A stretch of DNA of 46,079 bases from Kitasatospora sp. DSM 101779. GTDB taxonomy: Bacteria; Actinomycetota; Actinomycetes; Streptomycetales; Streptomycetaceae. A program made the position numbers and the translations under genes. The stretch is taken from assembly GCF_025655475.1 (NCBI RefSeq), contig NZ_JAHTIK010000001.1, positions 3,251,490 to 3,297,568 on the forward strand. The letters are read 5' to 3'. A model generated the notes under the pieces. That model saw only the letters and a program-made list of their open reading frames with translations, was not told the DNA's origin and did not search any database. Within the stretch, counting starts at the first letter, position 1. Every line of letters begins with the position of its first letter. Of this stretch, positions 1 to 10,466 are shown one piece after another.

Positions 1-783
1 CGGGTGGACGGGGACGTGGCCGAGTTCGCCGGCGTAGCCGCGGGCGCCGCGCAGCAGCCGGCCGTCGACCACCAGGGCGGCGCCGATGCCGGCCTCGGCG
101 GAGAGGTGGAGGAAGTCGTCGGGGCCCTCGCCGAGCCAGAGTTCGGCGAGGCCGCCGAGGTTGGCCTCGTTGTCGACGTCGATGGGCAGTTCGGCGAGGG
201 CGTGGGCGTCGGCCTCGCGCAGGGCGCGGCGGAGTTCGGCGCCGAGCGGCAGGTCGGACCAGCCGAGGTTGGGGGCGCGTTCGACGACGCCTTCGGCCGC
301 GCCGACCAGGCCGGGTACGGCGACGGCGAGGCCGGCCGGGGTGAGGCCGCAGGAGTCGGCGACGTCGCGGAGCAGGACGGCGAGGTCGCGCAGGACGGCG
401 CCGGGCGGGCGGTCGCGGTTGGTGACGTCCTGGCGGAGCCAGCCGCGGACCTCGCCGCGGAGGTCGACGACGCAGGCGGCGAGGTGTTCGACGCCGATCT
501 CGCCGCCGAGTCCGGCGGGGCCCTGCGGGTCGAGGGCGAGGGCGGTGCCGGGCCGGCCGACCTTGCCGCTGGGGACGGCGGGGCCGCATTCGGCGACGAG
601 GCCGGCCGTGGTGAGTTCGTCGACCAGGGAGGAGACGGCCGCCCGGGTGAGGCCGGTGGCGGCGGCGACCTCGGCGCGGGAGCGCGGTCCGGCGGCGAAC
701 TCGCCGAGGACGAGGGCCAGGTTGGCCCGGCGCATGCCCTGCTGACTCGCGGGCCGGGCCCGTCTGACGTCCGTGTCCCGCAT
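1..783 (-). CDS. ROK-family transcriptional repressor, probably of xylose genes (3' end beyond window)
   Basis: The reading frame runs from an ATG at 783 through the window edge without a stop, so the C-terminal part is missing (261 codons visible). The N-terminus carries a winged helix-turn-helix ([12 protein letters not shown], then [23 protein letters not shown], about residues 18-60). It is followed by the actin-like ROK fold, with a sugar-kinase-like [15 protein letters not shown] segment and an ending region [20 protein letters not shown] typical of ROK proteins. A purine-rich ribosome site (GAGGTGACGAGGGG) precedes the ATG. It lies downstream of xylB on the same strand, separated by two hairpins, so it is likely transcribed alone. 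Family knowledge makes it an XylR-like repressor released by sugar; control of the neighbouring xyl genes is inferred from position. Confidence 0.88.
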   Translation of the reverse strand, partial: MRDTDVRRARPASQQGMRRANLALVLGEFAAGPRSRAEVAAATGLTRAAVSSLVDELTTAGLVAECGPAVPSGKVGRPGTALALDPQGPAGLGGEIGVEHLAACVVDLRGEVRGWLRQDVTNRDRPPGAVLRDLAVLLRDVADSCGLTPAGLAVAVPGLVGAAEGVVERAPNLGWSDLPLGAELRRALREADAHALAELPIDVDNEANLGGLAELWLGEGPDDFLHLSAEAGIGAALVVDGRLLRGARGYAGELGHVPVHP

Positions 784-854
784 CCCCTCGTCACCTCTCG
801 TTCGACGGCCGAACACCTGGCCGACCGGTTGCAGGGTATCCGCGTACGCCCGTC

Positions 855-923
855 CCGTTCGCGCGGCACTCGGAGCCGCGCGAACGGTACTCGGCCCGTG
901 GGCCCCGGCCTGCACCGGGGCCC
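855..923 (-). terminator. Double hairpin downstream of xylB
   Basis: Two perfect hairpins stand in tandem: CCGTTCGCGCGGC (855-867) pairs with 875-887 (13 bp), and GGGCCCCGG (900-908) pairs with 915-923 (9 bp). They follow the xylB stop codon (973) and precede the ROK gene, so they probably end the xylB transcript. Confidence 0.6.
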
Positions 924-972
924 GTGGCGGCGGGCGTGGCCGTGGGCGGCGGCCCGTTCCTTCCGGGCGGTG

Positions 973-2409
973 TCAGCCGGTGGGGCGGGCGCCGAGCAGC
1001 GGCGCCCCGGCGGCCAGTACCGCGGCGATCCTGGCCGTGGTGGCCTCGTCCTTCTCGACCGGGTCCAGGACGGGTCCGGCCGCGGTGCCCCAGCGGCGGG
1101 CGACCTCGGCGGGGTGCTCTCCGGTGAGCAGGCCGGTGGCCTGGGCGGCGGCGCCGAGGGCGACGAGTTCGCCGGCGGCGGGCACCTGGACGGCCCGGCC
1201 GGAGAGTCGGCGGACGGTGTCCTGCCAGGCGCGTCCGCGGGCGCCGCCGCCGATGAGCAGCAGCGGTTCCGCGCCGGCCTGCTCGCTGCCGGCGGCGAGT
1301 ACCAGGTCGAGGGCGGTGAGCAGTGCGTATGCGGCGCCGTCGTAGGCGGCCTGGAGCAGTTGCCCGGGGGTGGTGTCGTGGCGCAGGCCGTGGACGAGGC
1401 CGGCGGCGTGCGGCAGGGCGGGGGTGCGCTCGCCGTCGAGGAAGGGCAGGACGACGGCCTCGCCGCCGGGTTCGACGGCCTGCCGGTCGCGTCCGAGCAG
1501 GGTGGCGAACCGGTCGACGGCGAGGGTGCAGTTGAGGGTGCAGGCGAGCGGCAGCCAGTCGCCGTGGGCGGCGGCGAAGCCGGCCACGGTGCCGGTCGGG
1601 TCGGCGGGCCGGCCGCGGGTGACGGCGTGGACGGTGCCGGAGGTGCCGAGCGAGAGGGCGGGCTGCCCGTACACGGCGCCGTTGCCGCCGCCGAGGCCGA
1701 GTCCGAGGGCGGCGGCCGCGTTGTCGCCGGCGCCGAGGGCGACGGGGGTGCCGGGGCGCAGTCCGCCGAAGCGGCCGGTGGTCTCGCCGGCGGCGGCGCC
1801 GGGTTCGGCGAGCGGCGGCAGCAGGGCGGGGTCGAGGCCGACGAGGTCGAGGATGTCGGCGTCCCAGCCGTGCTCGCCCCACCAGCCGGTGCCGGAGGCG
1901 TCGCTGCGTTCGGCGGCGGGCCGGCCGGTGAGCCGCTCGGTGAGGTACTCGTGCGGCAGCCGGACGGCGGCGACCCGGCCGGTGAGGCCGTGGTCGCGCA
2001 GCCAGGCCCATTTGGTGACGGTGAAGGAGGCGTTGGGGACGCTGCCGGTGCGCCGCGCCCAGGTGTCCGGGCCGAGCTCGTCGACCAGGGCGGCCGCCTG
2101 CCCGGCCGAGCGGGTGTCGTTCCAGAGCAGTGCGGGGTGCACCGGGACGCCGTCGGCGTCCAGGGCGACCAGTCCGTGCTGCTGCCCGCCGATCGCGAGG
2201 GCGTCGGCGCGGTCGGCGCAGCCGGTGCCGGCGATCGCGTCCTGCAGGGCCTGCCACCACTGCCGCGGGTCGCTCTCCCGGGCGCCGCCGCTGCCGGTGA
2301 CGGTGTGCGCCGCCCGGCCCTCGCCGAGCACCTCGCCGGTGGCGGTGTCCACCGCGAGCGCCTTGGTGGACTGGGTGGAGCTGTCCACCCCGATGACGAT
2401 CCCTGCCAT
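973..2409 (-). CDS. xylB: Xylulokinase
   Basis: This 478-residue FGGY-family kinase should phosphorylate D-xylulose to xylulose 5-phosphate with ATP in the cytoplasm. The N-terminal FGGY domain opens with [10 protein letters not shown] (residues 7-16), followed by the substrate-side signature [11 protein letters not shown]. The C-terminal domain has the nucleotide-binding [15 protein letters not shown]. Length matches XylB proteins. The ATG at 2409 is chosen because GGAGAGGAAG stands just upstream and the signature begins immediately. It is divergent from xylA, with only 96 bp between the start codons, which pairs the two steps of the xylose isomerase pathway. Confidence 0.93.
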   Translation of the reverse strand: MAGIVIGVDSSTQSTKALAVDTATGEVLGEGRAAHTVTGSGGARESDPRQWWQALQDAIAGTGCADRADALAIGGQQHGLVALDADGVPVHPALLWNDTRSAGQAAALVDELGPDTWARRTGSVPNASFTVTKWAWLRDHGLTGRVAAVRLPHEYLTERLTGRPAAERSDASGTGWWGEHGWDADILDLVGLDPALLPPLAEPGAAAGETTGRFGGLRPGTPVALGAGDNAAAALGLGLGGGNGAVYGQPALSLGTSGTVHAVTRGRPADPTGTVAGFAAAHGDWLPLACTLNCTLAVDRFATLLGRDRQAVEPGGEAVVLPFLDGERTPALPHAAGLVHGLRHDTTPGQLLQAAYDGAAYALLTALDLVLAAGSEQAGAEPLLLIGGGARGRAWQDTVRRLSGRAVQVPAAGELVALGAAAQATGLLTGEHPAEVARRWGTAAGPVLDPVEKDEATTARIAAVLAAGAPLLGARPTG

Positions 2410-2505
2410 GACTTCCTCTCCGTCCGCCCGCGCCGGGACTTCCCTTCCGTGCCTGGGCATATTAGTTTGTTTTCTGCCCTGACGAATAGACCCCTGGAGC
2501 TCGTC
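2410..2505. promoter_or_regulatory. Divergent xylB/xylA promoter-operator region
   Basis: The 96-bp spacer contains an AT-rich island (2460-2490) in an otherwise very GC-rich sequence. TTAGTTTGTTT at 2462-2472 equals, as I recall it, the left half-site of the Bacillus XylR operator; the expected right half (CAACAAACTAA) is only weakly echoed by GACGAATAGA. GGGCA and TGCCC arms flank the island. Binding by the adjacent ROK protein is inferred. Confidence 0.5.
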
Positions 2506-3666
2506 ATGCCCACCCCCACCCCCGCGGACAAGTTCACCTTCGGCCTGTGGACCGTCGGCTGGCAGGGCCGCGACCCCTTCGGCGACGCCACCCGCCCGGC
2601 CCTCGACCCGGTGGAGACCGTGCACCGGCTGGCCGAGCTGGGCGCCCACGGCGTGACCTTCCACGACGACGACCTGATTCCGTTCGGCTCTTCGGACGCG
2701 GAGCGCGACGCGATCGTCAAGCGCTTCCGGACGGCCCTGGACGCCACCGGCCTGAAGGTCCCGATGGCCACCACCAACCTCTTCACCCACCCCGTCTTCA
2801 AGGACGGCGCCTTCACCGCCAACGACCGCGACGTCCGCCGCTACGCGCTGCGCAAGACGATCCGCAACATCGACCTCGCGGTGGAGCTCGGCGCCACCAC
2901 CTACGTCGCCTGGGGCGGCCGCGAGGGCTCCGAGCACGGCGCCGCCAAGGACGTCCGGGTCGCGCTGGACCGGCTGAAGGAGGCCTTCGACCTGCTCGGC
3001 GAGTACGTCGAGGAGCAGGGCTACGACCTGCGCTTCGCCATCGAGCCCAAGCCGAACGAGCCCCGCGGCGACATCCTGCTGCCGACCGTCGGCCACGCCC
3101 TCGCCTTCATCGGGAGCCTGGAGCGCCCGGAGCGGGTCGGCCTCAACCCGGAGGTCGGCCACGAGCAGATGGCCGGGCTGAACTTCGCGCACGGCATCGC
3201 CCAGGCGCTGTGGCACGGCAAGCTCTTCCACATCGACCTGAACGGCCAGTCCGGCATCAAGTACGACCAGGACCTGCGCTTCGGCGCCGGTGACCTGCGC
3301 AGCGCCTTCTGGCTGGTGGACCTGCTGGAGTCGGCCGGTTACGACGGCCCGCGGCACTTCGACTTCAAGCCGCCGCGCACCGAGGACTTCGAGGGCGTGT
3401 GGGCCTCGGCCGCCGCCTGCATGAGCAACTACCTGATGCTCAAGGAGAAGGCCCTGGCGTTCCGTGCCGACCCGGCGGTGCAGGAGGCCCTGCGGGCGTC
3501 CCGCCTGGACGAGCTCGCCCGGCCGACCGCCGGCGACGGCCTGGCGGCGCTGCTCGCCGACCGCGGCGCGTTCGAGGACTTCGACGTGGATGCGGCGGCC
3601 GCCCGCGGCATGGCCTTCGAGCAGCTCGACCAGCTCGCCATGGAGCACCTGCTCGGCGTCCGCTGA
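2506..3666 (+). CDS. xylA: Xylose isomerase
   Basis: This 386-residue enzyme converts D-xylose to D-xylulose (and D-glucose to D-fructose). It is a class I actinomycete xylose isomerase, nearly the same length as the Streptomyces enzymes. The N-terminus [17 protein letters not shown] is diagnostic. [11 protein letters not shown] (51-61) holds the catalytic His53 and Asp56. The metal-binding residues fall in [12 protein letters not shown] (Glu about 180), [12 protein letters not shown] (Glu about 216, His about 219) and LFHIDLNGQ (Asp about 244). The ATG at 2506 follows a TGGAG ribosome site. The open frame extends far upstream only because GC-rich DNA lacks stops. Confidence 0.96.
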   Translation: MPTPTPADKFTFGLWTVGWQGRDPFGDATRPALDPVETVHRLAELGAHGVTFHDDDLIPFGSSDAERDAIVKRFRTALDATGLKVPMATTNLFTHPVFKDGAFTANDRDVRRYALRKTIRNIDLAVELGATTYVAWGGREGSEHGAAKDVRVALDRLKEAFDLLGEYVEEQGYDLRFAIEPKPNEPRGDILLPTVGHALAFIGSLERPERVGLNPEVGHEQMAGLNFAHGIAQALWHGKLFHIDLNGQSGIKYDQDLRFGAGDLRSAFWLVDLLESAGYDGPRHFDFKPPRTEDFEGVWASAAACMSNYLMLKEKALAFRADPAVQEALRASRLDELARPTAGDGLAALLADRGAFEDFDVDAAAARGMAFEQLDQLAMEHLLGVR

Positions 3667-3701
3667 GCCGTCCGGTCGCTTCCCCGTCCCGCGGGGTTCC
3701 C

Positions 3702-3731
3702 CCCGGCGGGCGGTTTCCGCCGCCCGCCGGG
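3702..3731. terminator. Bidirectional terminator between xylA and the GtrA gene
   Basis: A perfect 12-bp stem, CCCGGCGGGCGG (3702-3713) with its complement at 3720-3731 and loop TTTCCG, lies between two convergent stop codons (3666 and 3734). Confidence 0.75.
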
Positions 3732-3733
3732 AC

Positions 3734-4252
3734 TCACACCCGCTCGGGTTCGAGGTCCTCCGAGGAGGGGCGCAGCCGGGTGCGGGTGAAGACCCAGCGG
3801 TTCATCGCCCAGAAGCGGAAGATCATGGCCAGGAAGGTGCCGACGATCATGCCGCTGAGGAAGTCGGCGACCTCCTGCGCGAGCGGGGTGACGTCCGGCT
3901 CGCGGAAGTCCAGGACGTACCGGGAGAAGATCAGCGGCAGGTCGTTGACGACCACCGCGAGCGCACTGACCACGAAGAAGAGGATCGCCTCGCGGTGTCG
4001 GCCGTTCGCCCGGAACGACCACTGGCGGTTGAGCACGTAGGACACCACCGTCGCGATCACCGTCGCGACGGTCAGCGCGACCACCGGCTTGTGCTGCAGC
4101 ACGGTGAACTTCAGCCCGAGGTCGACGACGGTGGTCAGCACGAAGCAGGTGCCGCCCACCAGCAGGAACTTCACCAGCTTGCGGTGCTGCACCAGGAACG
4201 GCCGGTACCGCTCCGGGACTCGGGCCAACGCGCGTTGCGTAGGGGAGGGCAT
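3734..4252 (-). CDS. GtrA-family membrane protein
   Basis: This is a 172-residue integral membrane protein with four hydrophobic segments (roughly residues 27-50, 57-72, 90-108 and 130-150) and the GtrA/DPMS-type features VKFLLVGGTCFVL, VVSYVLNRQWSF and FRFWAMNRWVF. Family members are linked to translocation of polyprenyl-phosphate-bound sugars for cell-surface polysaccharides; the specific substrate is unknown here. No glycosyltransferase stands beside it. The ATG at 4252 has no strong ribosome site, so the start is less certain than the family assignment. Confidence 0.85.
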   Translation of the reverse strand: MPSPTQRALARVPERYRPFLVQHRKLVKFLLVGGTCFVLTTVVDLGLKFTVLQHKPVVALTVATVIATVVSYVLNRQWSFRANGRHREAILFFVVSALAVVVNDLPLIFSRYVLDFREPDVTPLAQEVADFLSGMIVGTFLAMIFRFWAMNRWVFTRTRLRPSSEDLEPERV

Positions 4253-4333
4253 TTCGGCAGTCTCGCACGCAGAGGTTTCTGCGGCGTACTCGTGGCGTCC
4301 GCACGAGGTAACGGCGTCCCGGGGGTACGCCGC

Positions 4334-4369
4334 AGGGGTGCGGGGCGCCGCTCGGCGCCCCGCACCCCT
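4334..4369 (-). terminator. Terminator of lon
   Basis: AGGGGTGCGGGGCGCC (4334-4349) pairs perfectly with 4354-4369: a 16-bp stem with a 4-nt loop, 14 bp past the lon stop codon. Confidence 0.75.
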
Positions 4370-4383
4370 CTACTTTGCCGCCG

Positions 4384-6777
<2,394 letters not shown>

Positions 6778-6798
6778 GATCTCTCCCCAGTCAGCGAA

Positions 6799-6819
6799 GT
6801 TGAGCTGACCTGACTAAGG
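6799..6819. promoter_or_regulatory. HAIR-like operator (HspR site) upstream of lon
   Basis: GTTGAGC-N7-ACTAAGG matches the HspR consensus CTTGAGT-N7-ACTCAAG at 10 of 14 positions, with the exact 7-nt spacer, 21 bp upstream of the lon start codon. HspR repression of lon is established in Streptomyces; occupancy of this degenerate copy is inferred. Confidence 0.55.
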
Positions 6820-6893
6820 ATTGGCGAGCCGTGAATGTTCCCCCGACGTCGTTCGCTCTGAGCGATCACCGGCGGGAGGCGGGAGCACGCCGG

Positions 6894-7622
6894 TCAGGCG
6901 CGGGCGGGCAGCGGGGCCGGGGCGGTCCGGCGGCGCCGGAGCGGGCGCCGGGGGCCGCGCCGCAGCGGGCGCCAGAGGGCGATGCCGATCAGCAGGGCCG
7001 CCGGGTGGCCGATGCCGGTGACGAGGTCGGTGCCGTCGAGGAACTGCTCGCCGACGAGGGCGGCCGCGATGCCGAGGGCGAGGTTCCGGCCGGCCGGGGG
7101 CAGCAGTCCGGCGAGGGCGCCGAGGCTGGCGAGGACGCCGTAGCTGACGCCGATGTCGAGGTCGCCGAGGGCGTCGACGGGCAGCGCGCGGACGGCGACG
7201 GCGGCCAGCACGACCGCCTGGGAGAGCAGGGTGGCGCCGACGTGCCCGGCAGCGAACACCCCGGCCGCCCGGCGGCCGCCGACCCGGCGTTCCAGCGGGG
7301 CGACGGTCAGCAGGAAGGCCCACAGATAAGGGGTCCAGACCGGGCCGGCCACCCAGAGGCCGCTCGCGGTGAGGGCGAGCACGGGGTGGTGCGCGAGGTT
7401 GTGAACGTCGGTCGAGGAGAGCGACTGCAGCCGGTGCACCAGCTGCGGATCCCCGAACCGGGCGAAGAGGGTGGTGCCGAGCAGCAGCGCGAGGTAGCAG
7501 AGCGCGAAGGGGTTCCGGCGCGGGGCGGGCACCGCGGCGACCAGGCTGCGGCGCAGGCCGCGCGCACGGTCGGCGATCCGGTCGCGGCGTACCGCCGCGC
7601 GACCCGTACCGCTCGCTGCCAT
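6894..7622 (-). CDS. Rhomboid-like intramembrane protein
   Basis: A 242-residue membrane protein with about six hydrophobic segments after a basic N-terminus (residues 1-35). It resembles the actinomycete rhomboid-like family. GVSYGVLASLGALAG supplies a serine in a rhomboid-like position, and GIGHPAALLIGIAL supplies a histidine in the last membrane helix. The serine motif is GVSYG rather than the classical GxSG, so peptidase activity is uncertain. The C-terminus is an Arg/Pro-rich tail. The ATG at 7622 follows GGAGGGCCC. It lies upstream of lon on the same strand, 116 bp away, and is divergent from the response regulator. Confidence 0.72.
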   Translation of the reverse strand: MAASGTGRAAVRRDRIADRARGLRRSLVAAVPAPRRNPFALCYLALLLGTTLFARFGDPQLVHRLQSLSSTDVHNLAHHPVLALTASGLWVAGPVWTPYLWAFLLTVAPLERRVGGRRAAGVFAAGHVGATLLSQAVVLAAVAVRALPVDALGDLDIGVSYGVLASLGALAGLLPPAGRNLALGIAAALVGEQFLDGTDLVTGIGHPAALLIGIALWRPLRRGPRRPLRRRRTAPAPLPARA

Positions 7623-8203
7623 GGGCCCTCCGTCCGCCGGACTGCCGTCACCCGCCCCCGTGTGCAACGCGTCGAGGGCGCGCGGCGATCCGCACGGACG
7701 GTGCCCGCGGAGACACCGGTGGCCCTTGTCGTGACCACGATACGTTCTGAGGCTGGGAGCCCGCTGGGGAAGAGCTGTGAAGAATGCTTGAGCTTCCTCG
7801 CATCGGCTGCACTCCTTGGTCCGTACCTGCCCTCCGTTCACGGAGGAGCGACCCGAAAGTAAGGGGCAGAATCCGCATTCACGACCATACGGATCGTTAC
7901 AGCTGCGAATTTCGCCCGGTAAGGTATCGCCCCGTGCCCGGTCCCGACGGGGATCGGCATCGATCCGTGGCCCGGATGTGTCCGGGCCACCTGCCGGAAC
8001 GCCCCCGGTGTCCGTACTCTGCGTGGAGTGCGGGTCGGGTGTGCGGACCACACACGGCGCATCCACGCCGCGCAGGGGGCCGACGGCGGAACGGCACCCA
8101 GCCGACGCGGCAGGCCGGGCACAGCCCACATACGGACCGAGACGACTACGACGCGGCGCCGCCACCCCCACAGGTGTCGGCCCGCAGCCCTGGGGGCGGT
8201 GGC
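7623..8203. promoter_or_regulatory. 581-bp divergent intergenic region with a probable response-regulator promoter
   Basis: TTACAG (7897-7902), a 17-nt spacer and TAAGGT (7920-7925) form a sigma70-type promoter for the + strand. A start near 7932 would give the response regulator a leader of about 270 nt. The stretch 7855-7925 is the most AT-rich part. I saw no convincing small gene here; the frames that cross it have Arg/Pro-rich, non-protein-like translations. Confidence 0.5.
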
Positions 8204-8941
8204 GTGACCGTGACAGAGATTCAGCAAGAGACCGGCAGCAGCCCGGTAGGTACGCAGCGGCGAGTGCTGGTGGTGGAGGACGAACCGACCATCGCGGAGT
8301 CCATCGCGGCCCGCCTCGGCGCGGAGGGGTTCAAGGTCGCCGTGGCGCACGACGGCCCCGGCGCGGTGGACGGCTTCCACACCTGGCAGCCCGACCTGGT
8401 GGTGCTCGACATCATGCTGCCCGGCTTCGACGGCCTGGAGGTGTGCCGCCGGATCCAGGCGCAGCGCCCGGTGCCGGTGCTCATGCTGACCGCGCGGGAC
8501 GACGAGACGGACCTGCTGGTCGGCCTCGGCGTCGGTGCGGACGACTACATGACCAAGCCCTTCTCCATGCGCGAGCTGGCGGCCCGGGTCAATGTGCTGC
8601 TGCGCCGCGTGGAGCGCGCCCAGCAGGCGGCCAGGACGCCGGCGCTCGGCTCGCTGCGCTTCGGCGAGCTGGAGATCGACCACGTGCAGCGCCGGGTGCG
8701 GCTCGGCTCGGGCGACGTCCACCTGACGCCGACCGAGTTCGACCTGCTGGCCTGCCTCGCCGCCCAGCCGCGCGCGGTGCTCACCCGCGAGCAGCTGCTC
8801 GCGGAGGTCTGGGACTGGACGGACGCCTCGGGCACCCGCACGGTCGACAGCCACGTCAAGGCGCTGCGCCGGAAGATCGGCGCCAGCTGGATCCGCACGG
8901 TGCACGGCGTCGGGTACGCCCTGGAGGCACCCCTTTCCTGA
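8204..8941 (+). CDS. OmpR-family two-component response regulator
   Basis: This 245-residue DNA-binding regulator has an N-terminal receiver domain with acidic EDE (25-27), phospho-acceptor Asp69 in LVVLDIMLPGFDG, the switch threonine in LMLTARDDE and the lysine in DDYMTKPFS. It ends with a winged-helix OmpR/PhoB domain (LTPTEFDLLACLAAQPRAVLTREQLL through TVDSHVKALRRKIG). GTG at 8204 follows GGGGGCGG; a second in-frame GTG at 8210 is also possible. The histidine kinase starts within 80 bp downstream, so the two form one operon. The signal sensed cannot be read from sequence. Confidence 0.92.
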   Translation: MTVTEIQQETGSSPVGTQRRVLVVEDEPTIAESIAARLGAEGFKVAVAHDGPGAVDGFHTWQPDLVVLDIMLPGFDGLEVCRRIQAQRPVPVLMLTARDDETDLLVGLGVGADDYMTKPFSMRELAARVNVLLRRVERAQQAARTPALGSLRFGELEIDHVQRRVRLGSGDVHLTPTEFDLLACLAAQPRAVLTREQLLAEVWDWTDASGTRTVDSHVKALRRKIGASWIRTVHGVGYALEAPLS

Positions 8942-9016
8942 GCCGGTGCACCGAGGGCTGGGCCGCCGGGGGGCCCACGCCTTCAGCCGATGCGCCGCTC
9001 CGACCGCAGGGGCACG

Positions 9017-10162
9017 ATGACCTTTCCACAGCAACGCAGAGGGGACGCCGCCGAGCGTCCCGCCCCCGGCCTGGCCGGCCGGGCCGCCCGCCGGGTGTGG
9101 GACGACATGCGACCGTTCGACCCGGTGCGGTCCATCAAGGGCAAGCTCGCCCTGCTGGTGATCGTCTCCGTCTTCCTGGCCACCGGAATGGTGGTCGTGG
9201 CGATCCGGTCCGAGACGCAGATCCGGATCATCATGATCTTCTCGATGATCGCGTCACTGCTGTTCATGCAGTTCCTCGCGCACGGACTGACCGCGCCGCT
9301 GCGCGCGATGACCGCCGCGGCCCGGGCGATGGCCCGCGGCGATTACAGCACCCGGGTGGACACCTCCTCCCGGGACGAGATCGGCGAGCTCGCCGACTCC
9401 TTCAACCGCATGGCGGCCGATCTGGAGGCCGCCGACCGGCACCGCCGCGAGCTGATCGCCAACGTCTCGCACGAGCTGCGCACACCGATCGCGGCGCTGC
9501 GGGCCGTCCTGGAGAACGTGGTCGACGGCGTCGTCCAGCCGGAGCCCAGGACGCTGGGCGCCGCACTGGAGCAGACCGAGCGGCTGGGCCGGCTGATCAC
9601 CCACCTGCTGGACCTCTCCAAACTCGACGACGGCGTGGTGCCGCTGGACACCCGCCCGTTCGAGGTGCGGCCGTTCCTGGACGGCGTGCTGCGCGGGGTG
9701 ACGGTGGACGGCGCCACCGCGGGCGGCGCCTACGGCCGCCGCGGCGACGTGCAGCTGAGCCTGGACGTGCAACCGGACGGCCTGACCGCCGTCGCCGACG
9801 AGGAGCGGCTGCACCAGGTGGTCGCCAACCTCGTCGACAACGCCTGCAAGCACTCCCCCGCCGGCGGCACCGTGACCGTGCGGGCCCGGTCGGGCGAGCA
9901 GAGCGGTGCGCTGCTGCTGCAGGTCGAGGACCAGGGCCCGGGGATCCCGTTGCAGGACCGCGCGCGGGTGTTCGAGCGCTTCGGCCGCAGCGGCTCCGCG
10001 ACCGCCCAGGGCCCGGGCAGCGACGGCGGCACCGGACTCGGCCTCGCCATCGCCCGCTGGGCGGTGGATCTGCACGGCGGCGAGATCCGCGTCGCCGAGA
10101 CGGACCGGGGCTGCCGGATCGAGGTCACGCTGCCCGGCGAGGCCGCCCTCCCCACGGGGTGA
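9017..10162 (+). CDS. Membrane sensor histidine kinase, partner of the preceding regulator
   Basis: This 381-residue sensor kinase has two transmembrane helices close together (about residues 42-60 and 68-90). They leave almost no extracellular loop, so sensing is probably within the membrane or cytoplasmic. A HAMP domain follows (GLTAPLRAMTAAARAMARGDYSTRV), then the HisKA phospho-acceptor motif ANVSHELRTPIAALRAV. The HATPase domain has an N-box (NLVDNACKHS), DQGPGIP and GTGLGLAIA. The ATG at 9017 has AGGGG 4 nt upstream; an in-frame ATG at 8990 would add nine residues but lacks a ribosome site. Confidence 0.92.
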   Translation: MTFPQQRRGDAAERPAPGLAGRAARRVWDDMRPFDPVRSIKGKLALLVIVSVFLATGMVVVAIRSETQIRIIMIFSMIASLLFMQFLAHGLTAPLRAMTAAARAMARGDYSTRVDTSSRDEIGELADSFNRMAADLEAADRHRRELIANVSHELRTPIAALRAVLENVVDGVVQPEPRTLGAALEQTERLGRLITHLLDLSKLDDGVVPLDTRPFEVRPFLDGVLRGVTVDGATAGGAYGRRGDVQLSLDVQPDGLTAVADEERLHQVVANLVDNACKHSPAGGTVTVRARSGEQSGALLLQVEDQGPGIPLQDRARVFERFGRSGSATAQGPGSDGGTGLGLAIARWAVDLHGGEIRVAETDRGCRIEVTLPGEAALPTG

Positions 10163-10203
10163 CACGCCGTATCCGAACGTTGTCACACAACTGGGACACA
10201 GGG

Positions 10204-10229
10204 GGGCCGGTCCGATGTCGGACCGGCCC
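10204..10229 (+). terminator. Terminator of the two-component operon
   Basis: GGGCCGGTCCG (10204-10214) pairs perfectly with CGGACCGGCCC (10219-10229), loop ATGT, followed by TTCACC. It stands 42 bp after the kinase stop codon. Confidence 0.75.
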
Positions 10230-10466
10230 TTCACCTCGCAAAGTGTCCATATTGTCTGATTTTGTGGGGATAATGGAGCGGACCGAACGTGTCCAGGTAC
10301 CCGCGTCTGCGGGTTTCTAACGCGCACAACCGGCCAAATTCCGGCCGATCACTGTGATCTGGGCGACGCCTGGCCAGGGGGGACTGCGCGATCACTGGTC
10401 GGAGGCGTAGCCTTAATCCCCGCTGTCCACCATCCCAAAAGGAAGCGGAAGAGGGCGGTTGCCCCG
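10230..10466 (+). promoter_or_regulatory. Promoter/leader region of the 2-oxoglutarate dehydrogenase gene
   Basis: An AT-rich stretch at 10238-10275 contains GATAAT (10269-10274) without a clear -35 element. A perfect palindrome GATCAC-T-GTGATC lies at 10347-10359. TAGCCTTAAT near 10410 is a second possible -10. The long AT-rich stretch implies at least one promoter; exact elements are not resolved. Confidence 0.4.

Noticed and set aside
4..2505. Open frame upstream of and continuous with xylA on the + strand
   Set aside because: It is antisense to the ROK and xylB genes. GC-rich DNA lacks stop codons, and the translation is Gly/Ala/Asp-rich low complexity without a family match.
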